Below are positions 24,243-31,503 of a DNA stretch of 32,433 nucleotides, piece by piece (the first letter of the stretch is position 1; each line of letters begins with the position of its first letter). The notes below the pieces were generated by a model, which worked only from the letters and a program-made list of their open reading frames with translations, searched no databases and had not been told where the DNA came from. The DNA is taken from assembly GCF_015493435.1 (NCBI RefSeq), contig NZ_WGDD01000011.1, positions 1-32,433 on the forward strand. The letters run 5' to 3'. The position numbers were made by a program, and so were the translations under genes. The stretch is from Sulfurovum sp. GTDB lineage: Bacteria > Campylobacterota > Campylobacteria > Campylobacterales > Sulfurovaceae.

Positions 24243-25169
24243 TTGTATTTTAGTGACTACATCAGAAACTGCAGAGAAAAATGTCAGATCACCCAGGAAA
24301 AAATGGTGAAGGATCTTTATGATTTCGACTTTGGGAACTTTGCCGGACTGGACACTACGACACTCAGCAAATGGGAACGTGGCATCAGCAAACCGAAAAT
24401 TGCCAGACAGGCCGGGGTGATCCGCTATTTTCAAAAACTGACCGGTAATGCCCTGCCCTGTCTTGAGCACTGCAGCATCGCCGAAGCGGAAAAAATGATT
24501 TCAGCAAGCGGTATGGAACACATGGTAGGCAAAAGCAGGCATCTCATACTGAATTTTCCTTCTGCCATGATGCAAAGCAGTGAGATCACGGTGCATCAGC
24601 TCCGGCATTCAAAGATCATGGACGACGTCATCGATATCAATATTGATCTCGACAGGGATTTTAACCAGAATTCAACCGGTTTAAGCCGGGAAACATTCAA
24701 AAAATGGGCGCTGCATCCAGGCAGTGCGTTTTATGTCTGTGAATACAAAGAACAGTTCTTCGGACTGCTTTTCAGCCTTCGGCTGAAACAGAATGTTTTT
24801 CAGGCACTGATGGATTTTGAGAAAGAGGAACGCACACTCGATGCAAATGATTTTGCCGCCTATAATGAAGAGGGAAACAGTTACGTCACTTCCTTTTTCG
24901 CCCTGAACGAAAAAGCGGCTGCCCTGCTTTTTGTCCGTTATTTTGCCTACCTTATCGCCCATCAGAACCGCATAGCGGAAGTCGGCGCAGCCACCATGAT
25001 GGAAGACGGAAAGAAACTCATAGAGAACATGCACCTGACCCACTACAGTTCGGCAGAGATCAAACCGGGTACAAAAATGCACACTTACAGAGAAACACTT
25101 TCTCGTTTGCTTGCCCAGGAGAATGTTGTCAAAATGATACTTTCAAACAGGGAGTCTCCTGGAAAATAG
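24243..25169 (+). CDS. HTH regulator with a possible acetyltransferase-like C-terminal domain
   Basis: This 308-residue protein starts at TTG 24243 (AGGG 8 nt upstream; an in-frame stop lies just beyond). Residues 4-70 form an XRE/Cro-type helix-turn-helix, with TQEKMVKDL as helix 2 and a recognition region TTTLSKWERGISKP at 38-51. Residues 100-308 are not a known domain to me. A stretch such as GSAFYVCEYKEQFFGLLFSLRL followed by TSFFALNEKAAALLFVRYFAYLIAHQNR, with a final KKLIENMHLTHY, has the strand-helix rhythm of GNAT N-acetyltransferases, so an acetyltransferase-like or ligand-binding effector is possible but unproven. It is probably a cytoplasmic transcription factor, perhaps autoregulated or acting on the divergent RNase/ATPase genes. 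Its 3' end overlaps the opposing small gene by 41 nt. Confidence 0.8.
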   Translation: MYFSDYIRNCREKCQITQEKMVKDLYDFDFGNFAGLDTTTLSKWERGISKPKIARQAGVIRYFQKLTGNALPCLEHCSIAEAEKMISASGMEHMVGKSRHLILNFPSAMMQSSEITVHQLRHSKIMDDVIDINIDLDRDFNQNSTGLSRETFKKWALHPGSAFYVCEYKEQFFGLLFSLRLKQNVFQALMDFEKEERTLDANDFAAYNEEGNSYVTSFFALNEKAAALLFVRYFAYLIAHQNRIAEVGAATMMEDGKKLIENMHLTHYSSAEIKPGTKMHTYRETLSRLLAQENVVKMILSNRESPGK

Positions 25170-25311
25170 CAAGTTCAAGCCTATCTATCTCTTTGTCTAT
25201 TTTTCTGGCAGCACGCAGATACTCTGCTTCACTTATTTTCCCGCTGCGGTATTCATCATAAAAAATTTCAAGTGTACAATGCAATTGCTGCAGCGGCTGG
25301 CTCAAGCGCAT
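25129..25311 (-). CDS. Small acidic-helical hypothetical protein, 60 residues
   Basis: This 60-residue protein has the pattern FYDEYRSGKISEAEYLRAARKIDKEIDRLE (residues 17-46), an amphipathic helical stretch seen in several small bacterial proteins and protein tails. This supports a real gene rather than an antisense shadow. It overlaps the 3' end of the convergent HTH gene by 41 nt. A plausible minus-strand promoter (TGGTCA, 17 bp, TATAAT) lies 66 nt upstream. The ribosome binding site is weak (AAGAAGAAG). No function can be assigned. It might be a partner of the HTH protein or independent. Confidence 0.55.
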   Translation of the reverse strand: MRLSQPLQQLHCTLEIFYDEYRSGKISEAEYLRAARKIDKEIDRLELAIFQETPCLKVSF

Positions 25312-25376
25312 ATATCTTCTTCTTTATTGTAAGGTTCTCGGTTATACATGCGGGCCACTCCTTTGAAAATTGCCGC

Positions 25377-25405
25377 ATTATAGATCAATTTCCAGAAAAT
25401 GACCA
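25377..25405 (-). promoter_or_regulatory. Candidate promoter for the 60-residue protein
   Basis: On the minus strand TGGTCA (25405-25400), a 17-bp spacer and a perfect TATAAT (25382-25377) precede the small gene, with a predicted leader of about 60 nt. Confidence 0.45.
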
Positions 25406-25443
25406 TAGCATCCGGAAGAAAAAAAAATCTTCTAAATGCCAAG

Positions 25444-25474
25444 TTGACTACAGCAAATTATTTTTAGCTATAAT
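25444..25474 (+). promoter_or_regulatory. Promoter of the membrane/VWA operon
   Basis: TTGACT (25444-25449) and a perfect TATAAT (25469-25474) are separated by 19 bp, a little longer than ideal. Transcription would start near 25481, giving a leader of about 22 nt with a strong AAGGAGAGAG ribosome binding site. Confidence 0.65.
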
Positions 25475-25502
25475 TATCCTCAATAAAGGTAAGGAGAGAG
25501 AA

Positions 25503-26858
25503 ATGGATAAAATAGGGGCATTTATTATGATGCATCAGATAGAGACTTTACTGCTTGTTTTTGGGATGATCGTACTGGCGTTCATCATTACACACTGGCA
25601 GGAAGTAAAGTTCTGGTGGCTTAACTTTACGTACAATTTTCCGCTCATCGGGAAACTGTCAACACTTTCCAAAGATATAGAAGGCTTTGATGAAAAGCAC
25701 AAGTGGTTCTACTCGGAAGAAGCACTCTGCCGCGACTACTACAATTTCTACGAAAAAGTGGACAAAAACGGCGAATCGTATGATGAAGCCAAAGAATACC
25801 TGCATGCCGCAGGCGAACTGGGAAGAAAACCTACCCCTACTTTCATTTGGATCATGATCTTTGTACTCGTCATCGTCGAAGCATTCGGGTTTGCCTATGT
25901 GCTGGCCGGATTTACCATTCCGGGGGCAAGTGAAGCCACCCAGCAGAAAGGTGCCATCGGAGTTGCCGCCATGCTGGCCATTCTTCTCGTGTGGCTCACA
26001 CACATGACGGGTCAGGAACTGCACAAAAATACACTGATCAAAAAAATACGCCGCTGGTACAAGAACGATAATGCCGGCGGTTCGAACTGGCGCGATCTCA
26101 AACCGGATGAACAGCTCATTACCATAGACAATACCTTCGATGACAGCGCATCTCCAAACTACATCAGAATGCTCAACCGTCTTGATGTCAACGACAAGGT
26201 AAAAACTACCTACACAAAGACCATTCTGACGCTGATATTTATTTTTGCCGTTGCCATAGGCGCGACATACATCAGGCACCAGGTGCTTACCCAGGAAATA
26301 GCAAGTGCACATGAAAGCGCGATGAATATTTTCAACGATGATGCTTCTCCTTTCGGCGATACCCGAAATGCCGCTGCGGATGAAGATGTCGGTGCGCTCT
26401 TCGGAGACGAAGCTGCCAATGATGCGAAAGAAGATCTCTCTTCTCTTTTTGGCGGGAAAGACGCAGGTACAGCCAAGGCTTCAGGCAAAAATACCGCTGC
26501 GGTAGAAGATGAAACAAACCAGAAAGGCGGAGATGCCACATTTGTGATTTTAGGTCTTATCTTTGTCTTTATTCAGATTCTGGGCATCTTTTTCGGGATG
26601 CACTGGGACTTTGCAGGCCGCGAGTCCAAAGCAGCCTATGAATGTCTCCGCGGTTTTGCCACCAAAAAAGCCTTCCTTTCCTACTATGAAAGAGCAAGAA
26701 CACATATTGCACGGGTGGCACAGCAGCAGCTCCAGAAACTGCAGCACAAAATGAATATCATCAATGACAATTCCGGAACGGATGCTGAAACCACAGCTTT
26801 GCTGCGCAACAACAAAGAAAGAACATTCAGACAATATCTGACATTTGAGGACAAATAA
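25503..26858 (+). CDS. Uncharacterised five-span membrane protein paired with VWA-like protein
   Basis: This 451-residue protein starts at ATG 25503. AAGGAGAGAG lies just upstream and a good promoter at 25444-25474, so the 77-residue upstream extension of the frame is rejected. Five hydrophobic spans lie near residues 13-30, 113-136, 151-166, 239-256 and 346-366. The segment 32-110 is soluble and Tyr/Glu-rich (FYSEEALCRDYYNFYEK). Segment 257-345 is acidic, Ala/Gly-rich and probably disordered, with a repeated D-x-x-x-LFG motif (DVGALFG 295-301, DLSSLFG 311-317). The C-terminus (370-451) is helical, Gln-rich and basic. I recognise no family. Its stop overlaps the start of the next gene (TAATG). 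It could anchor or receive signals from that exported partner. The function is unknown. Confidence 0.8.
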   Translation: MDKIGAFIMMHQIETLLLVFGMIVLAFIITHWQEVKFWWLNFTYNFPLIGKLSTLSKDIEGFDEKHKWFYSEEALCRDYYNFYEKVDKNGESYDEAKEYLHAAGELGRKPTPTFIWIMIFVLVIVEAFGFAYVLAGFTIPGASEATQQKGAIGVAAMLAILLVWLTHMTGQELHKNTLIKKIRRWYKNDNAGGSNWRDLKPDEQLITIDNTFDDSASPNYIRMLNRLDVNDKVKTTYTKTILTLIFIFAVAIGATYIRHQVLTQEIASAHESAMNIFNDDASPFGDTRNAAADEDVGALFGDEAANDAKEDLSSLFGGKDAGTAKASGKNTAAVEDETNQKGGDATFVILGLIFVFIQILGIFFGMHWDFAGRESKAAYECLRGFATKKAFLSYYERARTHIARVAQQQLQKLQHKMNIINDNSGTDAETTALLRNNKERTFRQYLTFEDK

Positions 26859-27667
26859 TGAAACGACTGCTGCTGACACTTTTGACATTCACCGCTCTGC
26901 TTGCCGCACGCAACGACGTACCAAGCTGCTATAAAGCACTGCATATCGAAAATCCGGATCCGGGTATTGAAAAAGAACTGTTCATCCTGGTAGACCAGAC
27001 CACACAGCTTGACAAAAACCTGATGATCTACACGTACAAGAATATGATGAAATTCATCCGGAACGGCGATGCGGTGACCATCGCTTCATTCTCTTCCAAT
27101 TCAAATGGGAAATATACGGATGTATCCTATTCGGGCGCACTGGAAAACCTGCTTCCCCAAAGCGCGAAACACGAGATCGCCAAAAAGAAACTGAGAAAAT
27201 ATCAGGCATGCATGAACGGTCAGTACAAATACGCCAAAAAGAAAGCGACCAGGGCACTGGTCGCAACGCTCAAGGGCGCAAACAAAAAACTGCCGCATTC
27301 GGATATTCTCAAATCACTCGACGATATTGCGGAGCATCTCATCCAAAATGCCAAAGCCAAAGAAAAAGTGGTGCTTTTGGTTTCGGACATGATGGAACAT
27401 TCATCCATCACTTCCTTCTATGCCAAAGGTTCGCTCAAGCGTATCGATACCAAAAAAGAGATGGCCAAACTGAAAAAGAGCGGATATACAGCCGATTTCG
27501 GCGGTGCAGAGGTTTACGTCATCGGTGCAGGAATGGTCGGAAAGAAAAGCTACAGAGATTCAAAAACACTGAAAGCCCTGACCGCTTTCTGGGAAGCTTA
27601 CTTCAGGGCAAGCAATGCAAACCTGCAAGCCATCGGAACACCGATGCTGCTTGAGGACATCAAATAA
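26858..27667 (+). CDS. Exported VWA-like protein of the two-gene operon
   Basis: This is a 269-residue protein with a signal peptide (MKRLLLTLLTFTALLAA) and no other membrane span, so it is likely periplasmic. Residues 40-180 look like a von Willebrand A fold: a KELFILVDQTTQLD strand and loop (40-52) in the place of the metal-binding DxSxS motif, DAVTIASFSS (71-80), and KVVLLVSDMMEHS (170-182), where SDMM matches the usual second metal-loop strand. The MIDAS is degenerate (DQTTQ). Segment 185-220 contains a YAKGSLKRIDTKKEMAKLKK helix, and AEVYVIGAG is the last strand. The one-base overlap with the membrane-protein gene (TAATG) implies coupled translation and a physical complex. No homologue with a known role is recalled. 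Confidence 0.8.
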   Translation: MKRLLLTLLTFTALLAARNDVPSCYKALHIENPDPGIEKELFILVDQTTQLDKNLMIYTYKNMMKFIRNGDAVTIASFSSNSNGKYTDVSYSGALENLLPQSAKHEIAKKKLRKYQACMNGQYKYAKKKATRALVATLKGANKKLPHSDILKSLDDIAEHLIQNAKAKEKVVLLVSDMMEHSSITSFYAKGSLKRIDTKKEMAKLKKSGYTADFGGAEVYVIGAGMVGKKSYRDSKTLKALTAFWEAYFRASNANLQAIGTPMLLEDIK

Positions 27668-27711
27668 TTAAGAGGCCCTCTTAAGTGCCATAGAGGTATA
27701 ATGCCTCTATG
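27668..27711 (+). promoter_or_regulatory. Double inverted repeat enclosing the glycosylase start codon
   Basis: A 7-bp perfect repeat TTAAGAG-GCC-CTCTTAA (27668-27684) directly follows the VWA-gene stop. An 8-bp perfect repeat (27689-27711) with loop TATAATG follows, and its right arm contains the ATG of the next gene (27709-27711). The arms share AGAGG and CCTCT, so alternative pairings are possible. The only Shine-Dalgarno-like GAGG lies in the left arm. The loop TATAAT is a perfect -10, which would start RNA at about 27709, the A of the ATG. Confidence 0.7.
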
Positions 27712-28377
27712 AAAAATCTGCACAATGCCCTTCTTTTAAAACAACTCTACCAACTCAAACAGCTGGGCTACAAATATACCGATGTAACGCCCTATCAGGA
27801 AGAAAAAATCGACCTTCTCCTGCCCGATACACTGAAATCACTGCAGAAACAGGCGATGACCTGCCACCTCTGCGACTTGAGCAAAAGCCGGAAAAAGGTT
27901 GTCTTTGGAGAAGGCAGTCCCCATGCCGATATCCTCATCATCGGCGAAGGGCCCGGAGCTACGGAAGACAGCAGCGGAAAACCGTTCGTCGGACGTTCGG
28001 GGGAACTGCTTTCCAAAATGCTTGAAAATGTACTCGGTCTTAGCAGAGCAGATGTCTATATTACCAACATCGTCAAGTGCCGACCGCCCAACAACAGAGT
28101 CCCAACCCCGACAGAAGCACATACCTGCCAGCCCTACCTGCTCAAGCAGATAGAGCTCATCGCACCCAAACTCATTCTGACACTCGGTGCAACCGCTTAC
28201 CATTACCTGACCGGAGACGATACGGGCATCACAAAAGTCAGAGGTACGGTACATACCTACAAAAAAGCCACACTCATCCCCACCTACCACCCAAGCTACC
28301 TGCTTAGAAACCCCAGCGCGAAAAAAGAAGTATTTGAAGACCTTTTGAAGGTGAAAGAGTTGATGAAGCAGTGGTGA
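27709..28377 (+). CDS. Uracil-DNA glycosylase, family 4 (iron-sulfur)
   Basis: This 222-residue DNA repair enzyme removes uracil (from dC deamination) in the base excision pathway. The four cysteines that bind the 4Fe-4S cluster are visible (Cys52, Cys55, Cys124, Cys140), with CHLCDLSKSRKKVVFGEG at 52-69. The water-activating loop GEGPGATED is at 79-87, followed by GKPFVGRSGELL and the NIVKCRPPNNR stretch (120-130). The base-flipping His motif HPSYLLRNP is at 194-202. This is family 4, or the related bacterial TIGR00758 group, not the E. coli Ung family. The ATG lies inside the hairpin described above, and no free ribosome binding site is visible. Confidence 0.93.
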   Translation: MKNLHNALLLKQLYQLKQLGYKYTDVTPYQEEKIDLLLPDTLKSLQKQAMTCHLCDLSKSRKKVVFGEGSPHADILIIGEGPGATEDSSGKPFVGRSGELLSKMLENVLGLSRADVYITNIVKCRPPNNRVPTPTEAHTCQPYLLKQIELIAPKLILTLGATAYHYLTGDDTGITKVRGTVHTYKKATLIPTYHPSYLLRNPSAKKEVFEDLLKVKELMKQW

Positions 28378-28473
28378 CCTTCAAGTCACTCGGATCAAAA
28401 CCGTAAAACAGCTTCTTTTCTTCTCTCTGTATTTCCTGATCCAAGGTATCAAGCAGTGACGATGAGTATCAAA

Positions 28474-28489
28474 TCCCGATCTCTCGGGA
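28474..28489 (-). terminator. Candidate terminator between convergent glycosylase and acs
   Basis: TCCCGA-TCTC-TCGGGA is a perfect 6-bp stem with a 4-nt loop, 24 nt past the acs stop. Read on the minus strand it is followed by TTTGAT, a short T-tract. It may serve acs, and weakly the convergent glycosylase gene. No other feature is seen in the 135-bp gap. Confidence 0.4.
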
Positions 28490-28512
28490 ATGACAGAGAC
28501 AGAAGTGCCGTA

Positions 28513-30468
28513 TTACTCACACTCTTTTTTGAGGATAGTTTCAATCGTTTCCACGATACTCGGATCTTCAAGCGTGGAAGTATCCTGGGTAATGGCTTCG
28601 CCTTTGACGAGGCTTCTGAGGATCCTTCTCATGATCTTTCCCGATCTTGTTTTGGGAAGGTCCGGTACAAATGCCATGGCATCGCACAGCGCAATGGCGC
28701 CGATCTCTGATTTGATCATACCGTTGATCTCTTTCATCGTTTCAAGCTCATCAGCCACGCCTTCATCATCTTTAAGGACCACGTAGGCAAAAATACCCTC
28801 ACCTTTAATTTCGTGCGGCTTGCCTACAACAGCCACCGCTGCAACATTGTCATGCTTCTTGATGGCTGCTTCAACTTCTGCCGTACCCATTCTGTGGCCC
28901 GAAACGTTAATGACATCATCGGTTCTTCCCGTGATGGTAATGTAGCCGTCTTCATCCATCATTGCACCGTCACCGGTAAAGTAAACCGCTTTACCGTCCT
29001 TTTTGCAGTCACCGAAGTAAGACTTCACAAATCTTTCAGGGTCGTTCCAGATCGTTCTGATCATACTCGGCCACGGTTTGGTAATGCACATAAAACCTTT
29101 TTCGCCTACCGGTGTCGGCGTACCGTCCTCTTCCATGATCTCCGCAACGATACCCGGCAGAGGGAATGTCGCACATCCGGGCTTGATGGGGGTCGCTGCC
29201 GGCAGCGGCGAGATCATATGTCCGCCTGTTTCTGTCTGCCAGTAGGTATCGACAATTGAACATCTTGCGTTTCCTACCGCTTCATAGTACCATTTCCATG
29301 CCGCAGGGTCGATCGGCTCACCCACGGTTCCGAGGATACGCAGAGAAGAGAGGTCGTATTTTGCCGGCTCGTCCGCACCCATTTTATGCAGAAGCCTGAT
29401 GGCAGTGGGCGCAGTATAGAACTGGTTGATCTGATATTCTTCGACCATCTTCCAGCATCGGCCTGCATCCGGGAAAGTCGGTACCCCCTCGAACATCACG
29501 GTTGTAGCACCCGCAGCGAGCGGCCCGTACACAATGTAGGTATGCCCTGTGATCCAGCCCACATCGGCCGTACACCAGAAAGTATCGTTGTCTTTGATGT
29601 CAAAGACCCACTCCATGGTCATCTGCGCCCAGAGAATATATCCGGCGCTTGAATGCTGAACCCCTTTTGGTTTTCCCGTACTGCCTGACGTGTAGAGCAG
29701 GAAAAGCGGATGCTCGGAATCCACGATCTCCGCTTCGCACTGGACAGACTCATTTTCTATCAGTTCGTTGTAGGCATAGTCACGTCCCGCTTCCCAGTGT
29801 ATCTCTTCACCGTTACGCTCGACAATACAGACGGCTTCAACACAGGCACAGCCTTCTTTAAGCGCTTCATCCACAACCGGCTTGAGCATATACGGTTTTC
29901 CTTTTCTGAAAGCACCATCCGCCGTCACCACCAGTTTTGCTTCCGCATCGATGATCCTGTCTCTGAGTGCTTCAGCGGAAAAACCGCCGAACACGACCGA
30001 GTGGACCGCTCCAAGTTTGGCACAGGCAAGCATAGAGATCGCCGCTTCCGGTATCATCGGCATATAAAGCACGACCCTGTCGCCTTTTTTGATGTTGAAT
30101 TTGTTTCTGAAGAGGTTGGCCGTTCTGTTGACCTCATAGTAGAGTTCACGATACGTCAGTGTTCTCTGGTCGCCGTTGTCGCCTTCAAAGATGATCGCCG
30201 CTTTGTTCTTCTTGGTCTTGAGGTGTCTTCCCACGCACTGGTAGGCCACATTCAGTTCACCGCCCTCGAACCATTTGTAGAAGGGGGCATCCTCTTCGTT
30301 CAATACGGTCTCGAACGGTTTGGACCAGTCTATCTTCTCCTGTGCAAATCTGCCCCAGGTACCTTCATAGTCTTTTTCAAATGCTTTGACGAGATTTTGG
30401 TATGCATCCATATCTTTGATCAACGGATCGGTAAACAGTTCTTTATGAGGGGTGTATATTTCACTCAT
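28513..30468 (-). CDS. acs: Acetyl-CoA synthetase (AMP-forming)
   Basis: This 651-residue cytoplasmic ligase makes acetyl-CoA from acetate, ATP and CoA through acetyl-AMP. The length equals the usual bacterial enzyme. The nucleotide-binding P-loop [12 protein letters not shown] lies near residues 263-274, with conserved [10 protein letters not shown] and [19 protein letters not shown] stretches. The C-terminal [11 protein letters not shown] places the catalytic, acetylation-regulated Lys at 611 (609 in E. coli). AAAAGGATGATAT precedes ATG 30468. It is a single gene, probably controlled from the 180-bp gap shared with the divergent DUF89 gene, where a TTATGTTATTAT -10-like stretch occurs on the minus strand. 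It allows acetate assimilation, and no acetate kinase is seen in the window. Confidence 0.97.
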   Translation of the reverse strand: MSEIYTPHKELFTDPLIKDMDAYQNLVKAFEKDYEGTWGRFAQEKIDWSKPFETVLNEEDAPFYKWFEGGELNVAYQCVGRHLKTKKNKAAIIFEGDNGDQRTLTYRELYYEVNRTANLFRNKFNIKKGDRVVLYMPMIPEAAISMLACAKLGAVHSVVFGGFSAEALRDRIIDAEAKLVVTADGAFRKGKPYMLKPVVDEALKEGCACVEAVCIVERNGEEIHWEAGRDYAYNELIENESVQCEAEIVDSEHPLFLLYTSGSTGKPKGVQHSSAGYILWAQMTMEWVFDIKDNDTFWCTADVGWITGHTYIVYGPLAAGATTVMFEGVPTFPDAGRCWKMVEEYQINQFYTAPTAIRLLHKMGADEPAKYDLSSLRILGTVGEPIDPAAWKWYYEAVGNARCSIVDTYWQTETGGHMISPLPAATPIKPGCATFPLPGIVAEIMEEDGTPTPVGEKGFMCITKPWPSMIRTIWNDPERFVKSYFGDCKKDGKAVYFTGDGAMMDEDGYITITGRTDDVINVSGHRMGTAEVEAAIKKHDNVAAVAVVGKPHEIKGEGIFAYVVLKDDEGVADELETMKEINGMIKSEIGAIALCDAMAFVPDLPKTRSGKIMRRILRSLVKGEAITQDTSTLEDPSIVETIETILKKECE

Positions 30469-30611
30469 ATATCATCCTTTTGTTTTTATCATTTAATGGG
30501 ATAATAACATAAAGCATCAGGATTTAAAAAGCTTTTGGGCATTTTTTTCTAATTAGGAGTAAAATTATCTTAATTGTTACACTATAGGGAACCTACAATA
30601 TAATCTTCCAA

Positions 30612-30620
30612 TGCTATAAT
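30612..30620 (+). promoter_or_regulatory. Extended -10 promoter of the DUF89 gene
   Basis: TGCTATAAT (30612-30620) is a perfect extended -10. RNA would start near 30627, about 22 nt before the TTG start codon. The matching -35 position is weak, which is normal for extended -10 promoters. Confidence 0.6.
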
Positions 30621-30648
30621 AGCGAAAATCCATCAACAGGCTTGAACA

Positions 30649-31476
30649 TTGAATATTAAACCGGACTGCATTACCTGCATTATGAACCAGACACTTAAAG
30701 TATGCAAACTTCTTGAAGTTGATGACCTGACGGCAAAAAAACTTTTGGACAGTACTGCCGAGATCCTGGTGCAGCATGATCTGTCGCATACACCCCCTCA
30801 GATCGCGAAAGAAACTTACAGCAAGATCGCTGAACTGACAGGGGTAGAGGACCCGGTAGCCAAAGCCAAAGCGCTTGCTACCGAAATGGCACTGGAGGTC
30901 GACACGGCTTTTGTCCAGACACTGCACGATGCGGTGAAGTTCGCTGTTATCGGCAATGTCATTGACTTTGGTGCACAAAAACAGCTTAACCTCGATGCAA
31001 CCATACAGACACATTTCCATCGCCATTTTGGTATCGATGATTTCGGAATGTTTGAAAAAGAACTCGCAACGGCAAAAACACTGGTGTACATCGGGGACAA
31101 TACAGGAGAACACATTTTTGACAAACTCCTCATCGAGACCATCAAAAAACACTACGACATCGAAGTATATTATTTTGTCAGGGGTGCCCCTATCATCAAT
31201 GATGTCACATGCAAGGAAGCAGAAATACTCCGCTCCTGCGCAACCGTCACTGATACCGGGGTACCGACTCCGGGATACGATCTGCAATATGCCAATGCTT
31301 CATCCAAAACCCTGTTTGACAAAGCAGATATCGTACTGGCCAAAGGCATGGGAAATTTTGAAAGCCTGTACGATGAGACTGACCGTACAGTCTACTATCT
31401 GTTTATTGTCAAGTGCAATGTCGTCTCACAGGCGATCGGTCAGGAAGTGGGAGAGTTGATCTTTAGCAGACATTGA
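30649..31476 (+). CDS. DUF89 metal-dependent phosphatase-like protein (ARMT1-like)
   Basis: This is a 275-residue soluble protein of the DUF89 family. The N-terminal CxxC (Cys7, Cys10, in PDCITC) is typical of the prokaryotic subfamily. The metal-site GDNTGE is at 148-152 with Asp147-Asn148 as likely ligands, RGAPIINDVT at 176-185 and KGMGNFE at 229-235 complete the conserved set. Family members studied act on phosphorylated sugars or metabolites as damage-control phosphatases, and human ARMT1 also methylates carboxylates. The substrate here is unknown. The start is TTG at 30649 with CAGG 8 nt upstream and an in-frame TGA directly behind. It is a single gene converging on ribBA, with 27 bp between them. 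Confidence 0.88.
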   Translation: MNIKPDCITCIMNQTLKVCKLLEVDDLTAKKLLDSTAEILVQHDLSHTPPQIAKETYSKIAELTGVEDPVAKAKALATEMALEVDTAFVQTLHDAVKFAVIGNVIDFGAQKQLNLDATIQTHFHRHFGIDDFGMFEKELATAKTLVYIGDNTGEHIFDKLLIETIKKHYDIEVYYFVRGAPIINDVTCKEAEILRSCATVTDTGVPTPGYDLQYANASSKTLFDKADIVLAKGMGNFESLYDETDRTVYYLFIVKCNVVSQAIGQEVGELIFSRH

Positions 31477-31480
31477 GAAA

Positions 31481-31497
31481 CAGCCGGCTGTCCGGGC
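31481..31497. terminator. Hairpin in the gap between convergent DUF89 and ribBA genes
   Basis: A perfect CAGCCGGCTG palindrome (31481-31490) overlaps a CCGG-CTGT-CCGG stem (31484-31495). The tail CAGTCTTTC on the plus strand is a poor T-tract, so only a weak bidirectional terminator is proposed. Confidence 0.25.
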
Positions 31498-31503
31498 AGT
31501 CTT

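Noticed and set aside
25272-25502. 77-residue N-terminal extension of the membrane protein
   Set aside because: A promoter and a strong ribosome binding site lie inside it, just before ATG 25503, so the extension is non-coding.
25503-27667. Zorya-like (ZorAB, MotAB-type) defence system
   Set aside because: The membrane protein shows no MotA-type proton-channel pattern, the second protein lacks a peptidoglycan-binding domain, and no helicase or nuclease gene is adjacent.
29710-30504. 264-codon plus-strand frame opposite acs
   Set aside because: It lies antisense to conserved acs sequence and has no family resemblance.
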